Shown: positions 49,505-60,478 of the stretch, piece after piece | Layout of the letters: the number at the start of each line of letters is the position of its first letter | Numbering within the stretch: the first letter of the stretch is position 1 | Origin: Paraburkholderia sp. D15 | GTDB taxonomy: Bacteria > Pseudomonadota > Gammaproteobacteria > Burkholderiales > Burkholderiaceae | Assembly: GCF_029910215.1 (NCBI RefSeq) | Contig: NZ_CP110395.1 | Coordinates: 3,906,001 to 3,970,000 of the forward strand | Direction: 5' to 3' | DNA: 64,000 bases | Position numbers and translations under genes: made by a program | Notes under the pieces: model-generated | Told to the model about the DNA's origin: nothing | The model's input: only the letters and a program-made list of their open reading frames with translations | Database searches by the model: none

Positions 49505-50737
49505 TTAGAAGTTGCCGAGGAACCAGTCCTTCATCCGCGTGAAGACCTGGCCCATCGAGCCCGACTGCACCGCGACCTTGCGGCCGCGCATGCGTTGCGA
49601 GCGTCCTTCGACGAGCAGACCCATTGCGGTGGAGTAGCGCGGATTGCGCACCACGTCCGCGAGACCGCCCGCGTATTCCGGCACGCCGATGCGCACCGGC
49701 TTCAGGAAAATGTCCTCGCCCAGCTCGACCATGCCGAGCATCATCGACGCGCCGCCGGTCAGCACCACGCCCGAGCTCAGCAGCTCTTCGTAACCCGACT
49801 CGCGCACCACCTGCTGCACGAGCGAAAACAGTTCCTCGACGCGCGGCTCGACCACCGCCGCCAGCGCCTGGCGCGACAGCGTGCGCGGGCCGCGCTCGCC
49901 GAGACCCGGCACTTCGATCATTTCGTCCGGATCGGCAAGCGCCTGCTTGGCGATGCCGTAATCCACCTTGATGTCTTCCGCGTCCGGCGTCGGCGTGCGC
50001 AGCGCCATCGCGATGTCGCTGGTGATCTGGTCGCCGGCGATCGGAATCACCGCGGTATGCCGGATCGCGCCTTCGCTGAAAATCGCGATGTCGGTCGTGC
50101 CGCCGCCGATATCGACCAGCACCACGCCGAGCTCCTTCTCGTCCTCGGTCAGCACCGCGAGCGACGACGCCAGCGGCTGCAGGATCAGATCGTTCACTTC
50201 GAGGCCGCAGCGGCGCACGCACTTGACGATGTTCTGCGCCGCGCTCACCGCGCCGGTGACGATGTGCACCTTCACTTCGAGGCGAATGCCGCTCATGCCG
50301 ATCGGCTCGCGCACATCCTCCTGACCGTCGATGATGAATTCCTGGGTCAGGATATGCAGCACCTGCTGATCGGTCGGGATGTTGATCGCCTTGGCCGTTT
50401 CGATCACGCGCGCCACGTCGGTCTGCGTGACTTCCTTCTCCTTGATCGCCACCATGCCGCTCGAATTGAAGCTGCGGATATGGCTGCCGGCGATCCCGGT
50501 GAAGACGTTGGTGATCTTGCAGTCGGCCATCAGCTCGGCTTCTTCCAAAGCGCGCTGAATCGACTGCACGGTGGCTTCGATATTCACCACCACGCCTTTC
50601 TTGAGCCCCTTCGATTCGCTCTGGCCGAGGCCGATCACCTCGTAGTGACCTTCGCCCTTCAATTCGGCGACGATGGCCACGACCTTCGACGTCCCAATGT
50701 CGAGGGCGACCAGCAGATCTTTATAGTCTTTACTCAT
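49505..50737 (-). CDS. ftsA: Cell division protein FtsA
   Basis: A 410-residue actin-like ATPase that tethers FtsZ to the membrane. 'LLVALDIGTSKVVAIVAEL' is the phosphate-1 motif and 'VVLVDIGGGTTDIAIF' phosphate-2. The C-terminal amphipathic helix (DWFLGNF) is the membrane anchor. Between ftsQ and ftsZ as usual. Confidence 0.98.
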   Translation of the reverse strand: MSKDYKDLLVALDIGTSKVVAIVAELKGEGHYEVIGLGQSESKGLKKGVVVNIEATVQSIQRALEEAELMADCKITNVFTGIAGSHIRSFNSSGMVAIKEKEVTQTDVARVIETAKAINIPTDQQVLHILTQEFIIDGQEDVREPIGMSGIRLEVKVHIVTGAVSAAQNIVKCVRRCGLEVNDLILQPLASSLAVLTEDEKELGVVLVDIGGGTTDIAIFSEGAIRHTAVIPIAGDQITSDIAMALRTPTPDAEDIKVDYGIAKQALADPDEMIEVPGLGERGPRTLSRQALAAVVEPRVEELFSLVQQVVRESGYEELLSSGVVLTGGASMMLGMVELGEDIFLKPVRIGVPEYAGGLADVVRNPRYSTAMGLLVEGRSQRMRGRKVAVQSGSMGQVFTRMKDWFLGNF

Positions 50738-50764
50738 AGCGTGCTCATTGCGTGTGATGTCCGT

Positions 50765-51517
50765 TTACTTCTTGCCCTTGTCGGGTTCGCTGATAAAGCG
50801 CATGCCAGCGGCACGAATCGCGAAACCGTTCGGATAGCGCAAGTCCGCATACTCGATATCCTTTCCCCAACGTTGCGTCACCGCGCTCCACGCCGCGGTC
50901 AGGCGCTTGCTGCGATCGAGCAGCGTGTCCTGATTGCGTTCGCGCCCAAGTTCCACCTGCGTTCCGTTCGACAACTTCACCGTCCACGCATAACGCGGCG
51001 ACAGCGTCACTTCGTCCGGCGTCGCGCCCAGCGGCGCGAACCACTTCTGAAAATCGTGATAGCGCGCGACGACTTCCTTCGCCGTGCCGTCCGGGCCGTC
51101 GAACGCGGGCAGATCTTCCTCGAGTTCGCCCTGATTCGCGGTGAACAGTTCGCCGTCCACGCTCACCAGTTGATCGCTGCCCCACGTCCCAAGCGGTTTG
51201 TACTCTTCCAGCGTGACAGCCAGCGCATTCGGCCAGACGCGCCGCACGCTCGCGTGCCGCACCCACGGCATCTGCTCGAACGCCTGCCGCGCGACGTCGA
51301 GATCCACCGTGAAAAAGTTGCCCTTCAACCGGCCGACGACCCCAGCGCGCACCGTCGGCGAATTGATGTGCTCGGTGTCGCCGTCGATCTGTATCTCACG
51401 CAGCGCGAAATTCGGGCGCTGGATCAGCCAGTAACCGCCCGCCGCCAGCAGCACGAGCACCAGCAACGCGTGCAGCGCGTTGGCGGCGAAATTGAGCTGG
51501 CGAACGTTGTTCCACAT
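50765..51517 (-). CDS. ftsQ: Cell division protein FtsQ
   Basis: A 250-residue single-pass division protein. The membrane segment is at about residues 14-32, followed by the POTRA domain ('IQIDGDTEHIN', 'DLDVARQAFEQMPWVRHASVRR') and the FtsQ beta domain. It recruits FtsB/FtsL. ATG 51517 is chosen because it gives a short cytoplasmic tail ending in the membrane segment. Confidence 0.96.
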   Translation of the reverse strand: MWNNVRQLNFAANALHALLVLVLLAAGGYWLIQRPNFALREIQIDGDTEHINSPTVRAGVVGRLKGNFFTVDLDVARQAFEQMPWVRHASVRRVWPNALAVTLEEYKPLGTWGSDQLVSVDGELFTANQGELEEDLPAFDGPDGTAKEVVARYHDFQKWFAPLGATPDEVTLSPRYAWTVKLSNGTQVELGRERNQDTLLDRSKRLTAAWSAVTQRWGKDIEYADLRYPNGFAIRAAGMRFISEPDKGKK

Positions 51518-51554
51518 GGTGATGCTTTCGGGTCGCCCCGCGTAATGCTGCAAA

Positions 51555-52496
51555 TTAGTCCTGCAACGTCAGCGCCAACACGCCGACAACCAGATCCTGA
51601 TAGCTGATGCCCACCGCGCGCGCCGCTTTCGGCGGCAGCGAGTGATCGGTCATGCCGGGCGCCGTGTTCACTTCCAGAAAGTACGGATTACCCTGCGCGT
51701 CCATCATGAAATCGGCACGGCCCCAGTCGGTGCAGCCGAGCACTTCGAACGCGCGGCGCGCCAGCACCTTCAGGCGCGCTTCCTCGTCGGGCGCGATACC
51801 GCACGGAATCAGATACTGCGTGTCGTTCGCGACGTATTTCGCGTGGTAGTCGTAAAACTCGCCGGCGGGCACGATGCGGATCAGCGGCAGATCGAGATTG
51901 CCGGCGATGCACGCGGTGTACTCGCCGCCGCCTTCGATGCTCTTTTCCACCACGACGATCCGGTCGAACTTCGCCGCCTCGGCGAGCGCGGCCGGCAACG
52001 CGTCCGCGCTCTTCACCTTGATCACCGCGACGCTCGAACCTTCGCTCGCCGGCTTCACGAACAGCGGCAAACCGAGCTTCGCGACGATGTCCGGGCTACG
52101 CGCCGCGTAGTCATCGCCACGCAGCACGGTCTCGAACGGCGGCGTCGGAATGCCGAGCTGCTGCCACACGAGCTTGGTGCGGAATTTGTCGAGGCCGAGC
52201 GCCGAGCCGAGCACGCCGCTGCCGTTGTACTTGATGCCGTAGAAGTCGAGCGCGCCCTGAATCTGGCCGTTCTCGCCATAACCGCCGTGCAGCGCGATGA
52301 ACGCGCGGTCGAAACCTTCCGCCTTCAGATCGGCGAGCGGACGCTCGGCCGGATCGAACGGATGCGCGTCGATGCCGGCGTCGCGCAGCCCCTGCAGCAC
52401 GAGGCGGCCGGACGTCAGCGACACTTCGCGCTCAGCGGATTCACCGCCGAGCAACACGGCGACCTTGCCGAATTTTTTCGGATCGATACTGCTCAT
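51555..52496 (-). CDS. ddlB: D-alanine--D-alanine ligase
   Basis: A 313-residue ATP-grasp ligase making D-Ala-D-Ala. '[16 protein letters not shown]' at the N-terminus, '[11 protein letters not shown]' for ATP and '[26 protein letters not shown]' type region for Mg and substrate. It begins 1 base after the murC stop. ATG 52496 is used because it gives the usual ddlB start shortly before [10 protein letters not shown]. Confidence 0.97.
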   Translation of the reverse strand: MSSIDPKKFGKVAVLLGGESAEREVSLTSGRLVLQGLRDAGIDAHPFDPAERPLADLKAEGFDRAFIALHGGYGENGQIQGALDFYGIKYNGSGVLGSALGLDKFRTKLVWQQLGIPTPPFETVLRGDDYAARSPDIVAKLGLPLFVKPASEGSSVAVIKVKSADALPAALAEAAKFDRIVVVEKSIEGGGEYTACIAGNLDLPLIRIVPAGEFYDYHAKYVANDTQYLIPCGIAPDEEARLKVLARRAFEVLGCTDWGRADFMMDAQGNPYFLEVNTAPGMTDHSLPPKAARAVGISYQDLVVGVLALTLQD

Positions 52497-52497
52497 C

Positions 52498-53901
52498 TCA
52501 CACCCTGGTTTCCTGAGCGAGGCGACCCGGCACACCGCCGATCGAACCCGCGCCCATCGTGATCACCACATCGCCGTCGCGCACCACTGCCGCCAGCGCG
52601 TCCGGCACTTCATCCACCGAATCGACAAACACCGGTTCGACCTTGCCCGCCACGCGCAGCGCGCGAGCGAGCGCGCGGCCGTCCGCCGCGACGATCGGCG
52701 CTTCGCCGGCCGCATAGACTTCGGTCAGCACGAGCGCGTCGACCGTCGAGAGCACCTTCACGAAATCTTCGAAGCAGTCGCGCGTACGCGTGAAACGGTG
52801 CGGCTGGAACGCCAGCACCAGGCGCCGGCCCGGAAACGCGCCGCGCGCCGCCGCCACCGTCGCGGCCATTTCGACCGGGTGATGGCCGTAATCGTCGACC
52901 AGCGTGTAGGCGCCGGCCGGTTTGTCCTCGCTCACCACCGGCACTTCGCCGTAACGCTGGAAGCGCCGGCCCACGCCGTTGAAGTCCGCCAGCGCTCGCT
53001 GGATATCGGCATCTTTCACTTCAAGTTCAGTCGCGATCGCGATCGCGGCCAGTGCGTTCTGCACGTTGTGCTCGCCCGGCAGGTTCAACACGATGTCGAG
53101 CGGCGCCGCGTCTTCGCGCATCGCGGTGAAATGCATCTTGCCGTCGCGCGCCTCGACGTTGACCGCGCGCACCTGCGCGTCGGGCGCGAGACCGTAGCGG
53201 ATGATCGGCTTCGACACGAACGGCAGGATCTCCTTCACGTTCGGATCGTCGACGCACAGCACCGCGATTCCATAGAACGGCAGACGGTGCGTGAATTCGA
53301 TGAACGCCTGCTTGAGCCGCGCGAAATCGTGGCCGTAGGTGTCCATGTGGTCGGCGTCGATGTTCGTGATGACTTCGATCACCGGGAACAGATTCAGGAA
53401 CGACGCGTCCGACTCGTCCGCTTCGGCGACGATGAAGTCGCCCGTGCCGAGCCGCGCATTCGCGCCCGCGCTGATCAGCCGGCCGCCGATCACGAAGGTC
53501 GGATCGAGCCCGCCCGCCGCCAGCACGCTCGCCACCAGCGAGGTGGTGGTGGTCTTGCCGTGCGTGCCGGCAATCGCGATGCCCTGCTTCAGGCGCATCA
53601 GCTCCGCGAGCATCACCGCGCGCGGCACGATCGGGATGCGGCGATGGCGCGCGGCCAGCACTTCCGGGTTGTCGCTGCGCACCGCGGTCGACACGACCAC
53701 CGCATTCGCGCCTTCGATGTTCTCCGCCGCGTGACCGATCGCGATCCGCGCGCCCAGGTTGGCGAGGCGATCGGTGATCGCGTTGCTCGACAGATCCGAG
53801 CCGCTCACCTGATAGCCGAGGTTGACCAGCACCTCGGCGATGCCGCTCATGCCGACGCCGCCGATGCCGACAAAGTGAATGTGTTTGACGATGTGTTTCA
53901 T
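52498..53901 (-). CDS. murC: UDP-N-acetylmuramate--L-alanine ligase
   Basis: A 467-residue Mur ligase adding L-Ala to UDP-MurNAc. '[16 protein letters not shown]' binds UDP, and the P-loop [10 protein letters not shown] is near residue 117. Starts by ATGA overlap with the murG stop. Confidence 0.98.
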   Translation of the reverse strand: MKHIVKHIHFVGIGGVGMSGIAEVLVNLGYQVSGSDLSSNAITDRLANLGARIAIGHAAENIEGANAVVVSTAVRSDNPEVLAARHRRIPIVPRAVMLAELMRLKQGIAIAGTHGKTTTTSLVASVLAAGGLDPTFVIGGRLISAGANARLGTGDFIVAEADESDASFLNLFPVIEVITNIDADHMDTYGHDFARLKQAFIEFTHRLPFYGIAVLCVDDPNVKEILPFVSKPIIRYGLAPDAQVRAVNVEARDGKMHFTAMREDAAPLDIVLNLPGEHNVQNALAAIAIATELEVKDADIQRALADFNGVGRRFQRYGEVPVVSEDKPAGAYTLVDDYGHHPVEMAATVAAARGAFPGRRLVLAFQPHRFTRTRDCFEDFVKVLSTVDALVLTEVYAAGEAPIVAADGRALARALRVAGKVEPVFVDSVDEVPDALAAVVRDGDVVITMGAGSIGGVPGRLAQETRV

Positions 53902-55046
53902 TGCTTTCCTTCGGGGCTCGCGCCCGCCGTCGAACCCGCCACAGTCGCGCAGATCTGCGCGACCTGCTCCGTGGCGTCGGGTTTCGCGAGCGAGCGCGAA
54001 CGCTCCGCCATTTCCGCGAGCGTTTCGCGTGTCTGGCTACGCAACCAGTCGGCGAGCATCTGCGCCGACAGATCGCGTTGTTGCACGACCAGCGCCGCGC
54101 CGTTGCCGGCGAGGAACGCTGCATTAGTAGTTTGGTGATCGTCCACGGCGAACGGGAACGGCACGAACAACGCCGCCACGCCGACCGCCGAAATCTCCGA
54201 CACCGTCATCGCGCCCGAGCGGCAGATCACCAGATCCGCGTTCTCGTACGCGCTCGTCATGTCGTCGATGAACGGCACGAGTTCGACGGCGCTTGCCGCG
54301 CCATCGCCGCTCACACCGTCGTTGCCTGCCTGCAGACCCGCCGCCGCGTAATTCCCGCGCAGCGCGTCGATATGCTTCGCGCCCGCCTGATGCACGATGC
54401 GCGGCCGTTCTTCCGGCGCCAGCAGCGCGACCGCGCGCGGCACCACTTCGTTCAACGCCGCCGCGCCGAGGCTGCCGCCCACCACCAGCACATTCAACGG
54501 GCCGCTGCGTTGCGCGTAGCGTGCTTTGGGTGCATTTGCGCGCGCAAGTTCCTCACGAATCGGGTTTCCGGTCCACTCGCCATGCGGCAGCGCGTTCGGG
54601 AACGCAACCAGCACGCGCCGCGCGAGTTTCGCCAGCACCTTGTTGGCGAGACCCGCGATCGAATTCTGTTCGTGCAGCACCAGCGGACGCCCGCTCAACG
54701 CGGTCATCAGGCCCGCCGGAAACGTGATGTAGCCGCCCATGCCGAGCACCACATCCGGCTTCACGCGACGCAGCACCGACAGACTCTGCGTGCAGGCGCG
54801 CAGCAGATTCAGCGGCAGCATCAGCTTGGTCTTCAGGCCCTTGCCGCGCAGGCCGCCGAAGCGCACGTACTCCATCGGAATGCCGTGCTTCGGCACCAGC
54901 GTCGCTTCCATGCCCGCGGGGTTGCCGAGCCACACCACCTTCCAGCCCCACGCCTGCATCAGATGCGCGACCGCGAGCCCCGGGAACACGTGTCCCCCGG
55001 TGCCGCCGGCCATCACCATCAGCGTGCGTTGCGGGCGAGCGCTCAT
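53898..55046 (-). CDS. murG: Undecaprenyl-PP-MurNAc-pentapeptide GlcNAc transferase
   Basis: A 382-residue glycosyltransferase making lipid II from lipid I at the inner membrane. '[18 protein letters not shown]' is the N-terminal signature, and '[23 protein letters not shown]' holds the UDP-GlcNAc site. Start overlaps the ftsW stop and its stop overlaps murC (both ATGA). Confidence 0.98.
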   Translation of the reverse strand: MSARPQRTLMVMAGGTGGHVFPGLAVAHLMQAWGWKVVWLGNPAGMEATLVPKHGIPMEYVRFGGLRGKGLKTKLMLPLNLLRACTQSLSVLRRVKPDVVLGMGGYITFPAGLMTALSGRPLVLHEQNSIAGLANKVLAKLARRVLVAFPNALPHGEWTGNPIREELARANAPKARYAQRSGPLNVLVVGGSLGAAALNEVVPRAVALLAPEERPRIVHQAGAKHIDALRGNYAAAGLQAGNDGVSGDGAASAVELVPFIDDMTSAYENADLVICRSGAMTVSEISAVGVAALFVPFPFAVDDHQTTNAAFLAGNGAALVVQQRDLSAQMLADWLRSQTRETLAEMAERSRSLAKPDATEQVAQICATVAGSTAGASPEGKQ

Positions 55047-56341
55047 ACCTTGCCTCCGCGCATCAGCACCCGGTTTTCGTAATCCACGCGCATCAGCACC
55101 GCGACGGCCACGCAGTTCAGCAAGATGCCCGAACCGCCGTAGCTGACGAGCGGCAGCGTGAGACCCTTGGTCGGCAGCAGACCGAGGTTCACGCCCATGT
55201 TGATGAAGGTCTGCGCGCCGAACCAGATGCCGACGCCCTTCGCCACCAGACCGGCGAACGTGCGGTCGAGCGCGAGCGCCTGACGGCCGATCTCGAACGA
55301 ACGGCGCACGATCCAGTAGAACATCAGGATCACCACCAGCACGCCGACGAACCCCAGTTCCTCGCCGATTACCGCGAGGATGAAGTCGGTATGCGCCTCC
55401 GGCAGATAGTTGAGCTTTTCGACGCTGCCGCCGAGGCCCACGCCGAACCACTCGCCGCGCCCGAACGCGATCAGCGAGTGCGTCAATTGATACGCCTTGC
55501 CCTGCGCGTAACGGTCGTCCCACGGATCGAGGTACGCGAAGATCCGCTCGCGCCGCCACGGCGACGCCCACACCAGCAGACTGAAGGTGCCCACCGCGGT
55601 GGCGACGAGGCCGCCGAACAGCTTGCCGTTCACACCGCCGAGGAACAGTACGCCCATCGCGATCGCCGCGATCACCATGAACGCGCCCATGTCCGGTTCG
55701 AGCAGCAGCAACGCGCCGACCACGCCGACCGCGAAAGCCATCGGCAGAAAGCCCTTGGCGAAGCTGTGCATGTATTCCTGCTTGCGCACCGTGTAGTTCG
55801 CCGCGTAGATCGTCACCGCGAGCTTCATGATTTCCGACGGCTGCATGTTCGTGATGCCGAGCGGAATCCAGCGGCGCGCACCGTTCACGCCCTTGCCGAC
55901 GTGCGGAATCAGCACGACCACCAGCGCGGCGAGCGCGATCAGGAAAAGCTTCGGCGCGTACTTGTCCCACGTCGAGATCGGAATACGGAACGACACCACG
56001 CCGATCACCGAGCCCAGCACGACGAACAGGATCTGCCGCGCGAGGAACGCCCAGTCGCGGTAGGACGCGTACTTCGGCGAGTCCGGCATCGCGATCGACG
56101 CCGAATACACCATCACGACGCCGAGCCCCAGCAGCGCGACGACCACCCACAGCAGCGAGTGGTCGTAATCGAGCATGCGCGAGCGCAGCGGACGCACGCC
56201 GTTGACGGCGCTCGCCAGTCCGCTGCCGCCCGTGCGTCCGCCGCTGCGCGCACCGCCGCCTGCACCGCCGCCGCCGCCGCCGCTAGCATCGCCGGCGCCG
56301 GCGCCCGCCGTGCGTGATCCGAAGCGTTCCGACCAGCTCAT
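55043..56341 (-). CDS. ftsW: Lipid II polymerase / division protein FtsW
   Basis: A 432-residue SEDS glycosyltransferase that polymerises septal glycan with FtsI. About ten membrane segments, with '[11 protein letters not shown]' and '[19 protein letters not shown]' as SEDS motifs. The first 50 residues are an unusual cytoplasmic extension, very rich in Gly, Ala and Ser. ATG 56341 overlaps the murD stop (ATGA). Confidence 0.96.
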   Translation of the reverse strand: MSWSERFGSRTAGAGAGDASGGGGGGAGGGARSGGRTGGSGLASAVNGVRPLRSRMLDYDHSLLWVVVALLGLGVVMVYSASIAMPDSPKYASYRDWAFLARQILFVVLGSVIGVVSFRIPISTWDKYAPKLFLIALAALVVVLIPHVGKGVNGARRWIPLGITNMQPSEIMKLAVTIYAANYTVRKQEYMHSFAKGFLPMAFAVGVVGALLLLEPDMGAFMVIAAIAMGVLFLGGVNGKLFGGLVATAVGTFSLLVWASPWRRERIFAYLDPWDDRYAQGKAYQLTHSLIAFGRGEWFGVGLGGSVEKLNYLPEAHTDFILAVIGEELGFVGVLVVILMFYWIVRRSFEIGRQALALDRTFAGLVAKGVGIWFGAQTFINMGVNLGLLPTKGLTLPLVSYGGSGILLNCVAVAVLMRVDYENRVLMRGGKV

Positions 56342-57852
56342 ATCATCGTCCCCCGTTCGGCAGCGATTTCTTCCACCGTGCCGCGAAATACGTCGGCGCG
56401 GTGCGCATAGCTTTTGAACATGTCGAAGCTCGCGCAGGCCGGCGACAGCAGCACCGCGTCGCCCGGTTGCGCGAGCGCGCTCGCGGCGCGCGTCGCGTCC
56501 TCGAGCGTCGCGTGATCGGTCATCGCAATGCCGGTGTGTTCGAGCGCGGCGCGAATCTGCGGCGCGTCGCGGCCGATCAGCATCACCGCGCGGCACCAGC
56601 GCATCACCGGCGCGGCGAGCGGATCGAATGCCTGACCCTTGCCGTCGCCGCCGACGATCAGCACCGCGCGTTGCGCGAGACCATCGAGCGCGGCAACCGT
56701 GGCGCCGACGTTGGTGCCCTTGCTGTCGTCCACGTAATCGATGCCGTCGATCGACGCGATCAGTTCCACGCGATGCGGCTCACCACGGTATTCGCGCAGA
56801 CCATGCAACAGCCGCGCGCCCGGCAGACCGACGGCGCGCGCGAGCGCGTACGCGGCGAGCGCATTGGCGGCGTTGTGCAGGCCGCGAATCCGCAACGCGT
56901 CGGCCGGCATCAGGCGCTTGAGCGCGATGTCCGGCTGCGCGAGCGCTTCGTTCTTGCGGCGGCGCTTCGGCGCCGGCTCGTCGTTCGCGTCGCGGTCGTG
57001 CGCCTCGACCAGCCACACGATGCCGTTATCGCGCTGCAATCCGAAGTCGCCCACATTCTTCGGCTCGGTGACGCCGAACGTCACGACGTCGGCATCGCTC
57101 TCCGCGGAAGGTGCGAGCGACATGACGCGCGCGTCGTCGCGATTCAGCACGCGAACCGTCTGTGTACCAAAGATGCGACCCTTCGCGGCGGCGTACGCAT
57201 CGAGTCCGCCGTGCCAGTCGAGATGGTCCTGCGTGATGTTCAGCACCGCGGCGGCATCCGGCGCGAACGTATGCGCGGTTTCGAGCTGGAAGCTCGACAG
57301 TTCGAGCACCCACACCTCGGGCAACGCGGTGGCGTCGATCGATTCCATCAGCTTGTCGAGCAACGACGGGCTGATGTTGCCCGCCACCGCGACCTTCTTG
57401 CCGGCGCGTTCGCACAGCAGGCCGGTCAGGCTGGTGGTGGTGGTCTTGCCGTTGGTGCCGGTGATCGCGATCACCTTCGGCGCGTAGCCGCTCTCGCCGA
57501 GCGTCACCAGCGCCTGGGCGAACAGTTCCAGTTCGCCCCACACGGGAATGCCCTGCTCGCGCGCGGCGGTGATCAAGGGCAGCAGATTGGCGGCGAGCGG
57601 CGACAGGCCGGGGCTGATCGCCACCAGTTCGACGCCGTCGAGCAGCGACGGCGCGAACGGGCCGCCGACGAATTCGGCGTCGACGCGATGCGCTTCGAGC
57701 GCGGACAGGTTCGGCGGCACCTCGCGCGTATCGGCCACACGCAGCCGACAGCCGTGCCGCGCGCACCAGCGCGCCATCGCGAGACCGGATTCACCCAGTC
57801 CCAGCACGAGCACCATCGGCTTTTGCCGATCCCGAAACTTCTCGCCGAACAT
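56338..57852 (-). CDS. murD: UDP-N-acetylmuramoylalanine--D-glutamate ligase
   Basis: A 504-residue Mur ligase adding D-Glu. '[16 protein letters not shown]' binds UDP; the P-loop is [10 protein letters not shown] near residue 130. It is longer than E. coli MurD, with a basic insertion (APKRRRKN) in the central domain. Confidence 0.97.
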   Translation of the reverse strand: MFGEKFRDRQKPMVLVLGLGESGLAMARWCARHGCRLRVADTREVPPNLSALEAHRVDAEFVGGPFAPSLLDGVELVAISPGLSPLAANLLPLITAAREQGIPVWGELELFAQALVTLGESGYAPKVIAITGTNGKTTTTSLTGLLCERAGKKVAVAGNISPSLLDKLMESIDATALPEVWVLELSSFQLETAHTFAPDAAAVLNITQDHLDWHGGLDAYAAAKGRIFGTQTVRVLNRDDARVMSLAPSAESDADVVTFGVTEPKNVGDFGLQRDNGIVWLVEAHDRDANDEPAPKRRRKNEALAQPDIALKRLMPADALRIRGLHNAANALAAYALARAVGLPGARLLHGLREYRGEPHRVELIASIDGIDYVDDSKGTNVGATVAALDGLAQRAVLIVGGDGKGQAFDPLAAPVMRWCRAVMLIGRDAPQIRAALEHTGIAMTDHATLEDATRAASALAQPGDAVLLSPACASFDMFKSYAHRADVFRGTVEEIAAERGTMI

Positions 57853-57875
57853 CGCCTGCTTCCTCTAGAACCTGC

Positions 57876-59045
57876 TTAACGCAATTTGAGCGTGGACAAA
57901 CCGAACAGACACAACATGAGCGTGATGATCCAGAAGCGCACCACGACCTGCGTTTCCTTCCAACCCGACAATTCGAAATGGTGATGCAGCGGCGCCATCT
58001 TGAAGAGACGCCGCCCTTCGCCGAAGCGGCGCTTGGTGAACTTGAACCACGTGACCTGCAGCATCACGGACAGCGTTTCGGCGACGAAAATGCCGCCCAT
58101 GATGAACAGCACGATTTCCTGGCGCACGATCACCGCGACGGTGCCGAGCGCGCCGCCGAGCGCGAGCGCGCCGACATCGCCCATGAACATCTGCGCGGGG
58201 TGCGTGTTGAACCACAGGAACGCGAGCCCTGCCCCGCCCATCGCCGAGCAGAAGATCAGCAATTCGCCGGCGCCCGCGATGTGCGGGAACAGCAGGTACT
58301 TCGAGTAGACCGAGCTGCCCATCACGTACGCGAACACGCCGAGCGACGCGCCGACCAGCACGACCGGCATGATCACGAGGCCGTCGAGACCGTCGGTGAG
58401 ATTGACCGCGTTGCTCGCGCCGACGATCACCAGATACGTCAGTACGATGAAGCCCCACACGCCGAGCGGATAGCTGATCGACTTGATGAACGGCAGCATC
58501 AGGTCGGCGTGCGGGGGCAGACCCATCGACAGGCCGCTGCGCACCCACGCCATGAACAGGTCATACACGCGCACGTTGCTCGCTTCGGACACGCTGAACG
58601 CGAGATACACCGCCGCGAACAGGCCGATCAACGATTGCCAGAAATACTTTTCGCGCGACGACATGCCGCGCGGGTCCTTGTAGACCACCTTGCGGTAATC
58701 GTCGACCCAGCCGATCACGCCGAAGCCGAACGTGACGAGCATCACGATCCAGATGAAGCGGTTGGTCAGATCGGCCCACAGCAGCGTGGCCACCGCGATG
58801 CCGAGCAGAATCAGCACGCCGCCCATGGTCGGCGTGCCCGATTTGACGAGGTGAGTTTGCGGGCCGTCTTTACGGACGGCCTGGCCGACCTTCATCGCCG
58901 TCAGTTTGCGAATCACCGCAGGGCCGCAGACGAGCCCGATCAGCAGCGCGGTGATGGTCGCCATCACCGCACGGAAAGTCAGATAACTGAACACGCGCAA
59001 GAAGCTTGCGTCATTCTGCAGCCATTGCGCCAGCGCCAGTAGCAT
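57876..59045 (-). CDS. mraY: Phospho-N-acetylmuramoyl-pentapeptide transferase
   Basis: A 389-residue integral membrane enzyme that makes lipid I. '[11 protein letters not shown]', 'GWVDDYRKV' and 'NLTDGLDGL' hold the catalytic Asp residues; about ten membrane segments. Follows murF after 17 bases. Confidence 0.98.
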   Translation of the reverse strand: MLLALAQWLQNDASFLRVFSYLTFRAVMATITALLIGLVCGPAVIRKLTAMKVGQAVRKDGPQTHLVKSGTPTMGGVLILLGIAVATLLWADLTNRFIWIVMLVTFGFGVIGWVDDYRKVVYKDPRGMSSREKYFWQSLIGLFAAVYLAFSVSEASNVRVYDLFMAWVRSGLSMGLPPHADLMLPFIKSISYPLGVWGFIVLTYLVIVGASNAVNLTDGLDGLVIMPVVLVGASLGVFAYVMGSSVYSKYLLFPHIAGAGELLIFCSAMGGAGLAFLWFNTHPAQMFMGDVGALALGGALGTVAVIVRQEIVLFIMGGIFVAETLSVMLQVTWFKFTKRRFGEGRRLFKMAPLHHHFELSGWKETQVVVRFWIITLMLCLFGLSTLKLR

Positions 59046-59062
59046 GCTTCGGTCCTTCTATT

Positions 59063-60478
59063 TCAATGTGCGGCGGGCGTCGTGCCCGCTGCGTTGGGTT
59101 GTGGACTCGTAACGGCGTCCACCACGCGTTCCATTTGCATGAAGCGCGAGCCTTTCACGAGAAGCGTTGCGGCAGAACCGAAACCGGCCTGCTGCAATTG
59201 CGCGACCAGCGTGCCGACGTCGGCCACGTGATGCGCGTGCGCGCCGTACGCGGTGCAGGCGTCGCGCGAAGCGTCGCCCATCGCGTACAGCGCATCGATG
59301 CCGCGTTCCTTCGCATATGCGCCGATTTCGCGGTGGAACGCCGGGCCGTTGTCGCCGACTTCGCCCATGTCGCCCATCACCAGCACGCGCGGCGATGCGC
59401 GCGACGCGAGCACGTCGATCGCGGCGCGCATGGAGTCGGGATTGGCGTTGTAGGTGTCGTCGATCACGGTGGCACCGGCCAATGCGCCGAGCGCCGCGCG
59501 CTTGACCTGCAGACGCCCCTTCACCGCGCCGAACGATTCGAGGCCGCGCTGGATCGCGTCGAGCGGCACGCCCGCGGCGAGCGCTGCCGAGGTGGCGGCC
59601 AGTGCGTTGTGCGCGTTGTGATTGCCGAGCACCTGCAAGGTGACGTCGAGGTGGCCTTCAGGCGTATCGATGCTCAAACGGCTGCCGTCGAAGGTGCCGG
59701 TGACGGCGGCTTCGGTCACGCGATCGGCCGAATTCAGCGCGAAATCGACGATCCGGTTGCCGGTTGCCGCGACACGCCAGATGCTGGCGTACGCATCGTC
59801 GGCGGGAAACACGGCGACGCCTTCGGGCGTCAGCGCGTGGATCACGCTCGCGTGTTCGAGCGCGACCGCTTCGACGGTCGCCATGAATTCCTGATGCTCG
59901 CGCTGCGCGTTGTTCACGACCGCGACCGTCGGCTCGGCGATCTTCGCAAGCAACGACGTCTCGCCCGGATGATTCATGCCGAGTTCGACCACCGCGAGCC
60001 GATGCGCGGCGTGCAGGCGGAACAACGTGAGCGGCAGGCCGATGTCGTTGTTGAAGTTGCCGGCCGTCGCGAGACGCTGGGGTTCGCCCACCGCCGCCGC
60101 GAAGATCGACGCGATCATTTCCTTGACCGTGGTCTTGCCGTTGCTGCCCGTCACCGCGACGAGCGGCATGCTGAACTGGCGACGCCAGCCGCGCGCGAGT
60201 GCGCCCAGCGCGATACGCGTGTCGGTCGTCACGCGCAGCGACGGCACGTTCCAGTCCGCCGGCGCGCGCTCGACCAGCACGGCCGAGACGTTGCGCGCCG
60301 CGACTTGCGGCAGGAAGTCGTGCGCGTCGAAGCGTTCGCCCTTGATCGCGATGAACAGATCGCCGGGGCCAGCGCTGCGGCTGTCGGTCGATACGCGCTC
60401 GAATACGACGCTATCGTCGCCGAGCACGGTGGCGCCCGGAATCAATGCGGCCGCTTCACGCAACGAGAACATGCTCAT
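59063..60478 (-). CDS. murF: UDP-MurNAc-tripeptide--D-Ala-D-Ala ligase
   Basis: A 471-residue Mur ligase adding D-Ala-D-Ala. P-loop GSNGKTTVKEM near residue 113; 'DTYNANPDSM' in the C-terminal domain. A start at Met3 is possible. Start overlaps murE by ATGA. Confidence 0.97.
   Translation of the reverse strand: MSMFSLREAAALIPGATVLGDDSVVFERVSTDSRSAGPGDLFIAIKGERFDAHDFLPQVAARNVSAVLVERAPADWNVPSLRVTTDTRIALGALARGWRRQFSMPLVAVTGSNGKTTVKEMIASIFAAAVGEPQRLATAGNFNNDIGLPLTLFRLHAAHRLAVVELGMNHPGETSLLAKIAEPTVAVVNNAQREHQEFMATVEAVALEHASVIHALTPEGVAVFPADDAYASIWRVAATGNRIVDFALNSADRVTEAAVTGTFDGSRLSIDTPEGHLDVTLQVLGNHNAHNALAATSAALAAGVPLDAIQRGLESFGAVKGRLQVKRAALGALAGATVIDDTYNANPDSMRAAIDVLASRASPRVLVMGDMGEVGDNGPAFHREIGAYAKERGIDALYAMGDASRDACTAYGAHAHHVADVGTLVAQLQQAGFGSAATLLVKGSRFMQMERVVDAVTSPQPNAAGTTPAAH

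Noticed and set aside
49595..51607. 670-codon plus-strand frame opposite ftsA and ftsQ (and similar frames opposite murC/murG and murE)
   Set aside because: Antisense mirror frames of essential conserved genes, His/Arg-rich, without homology.
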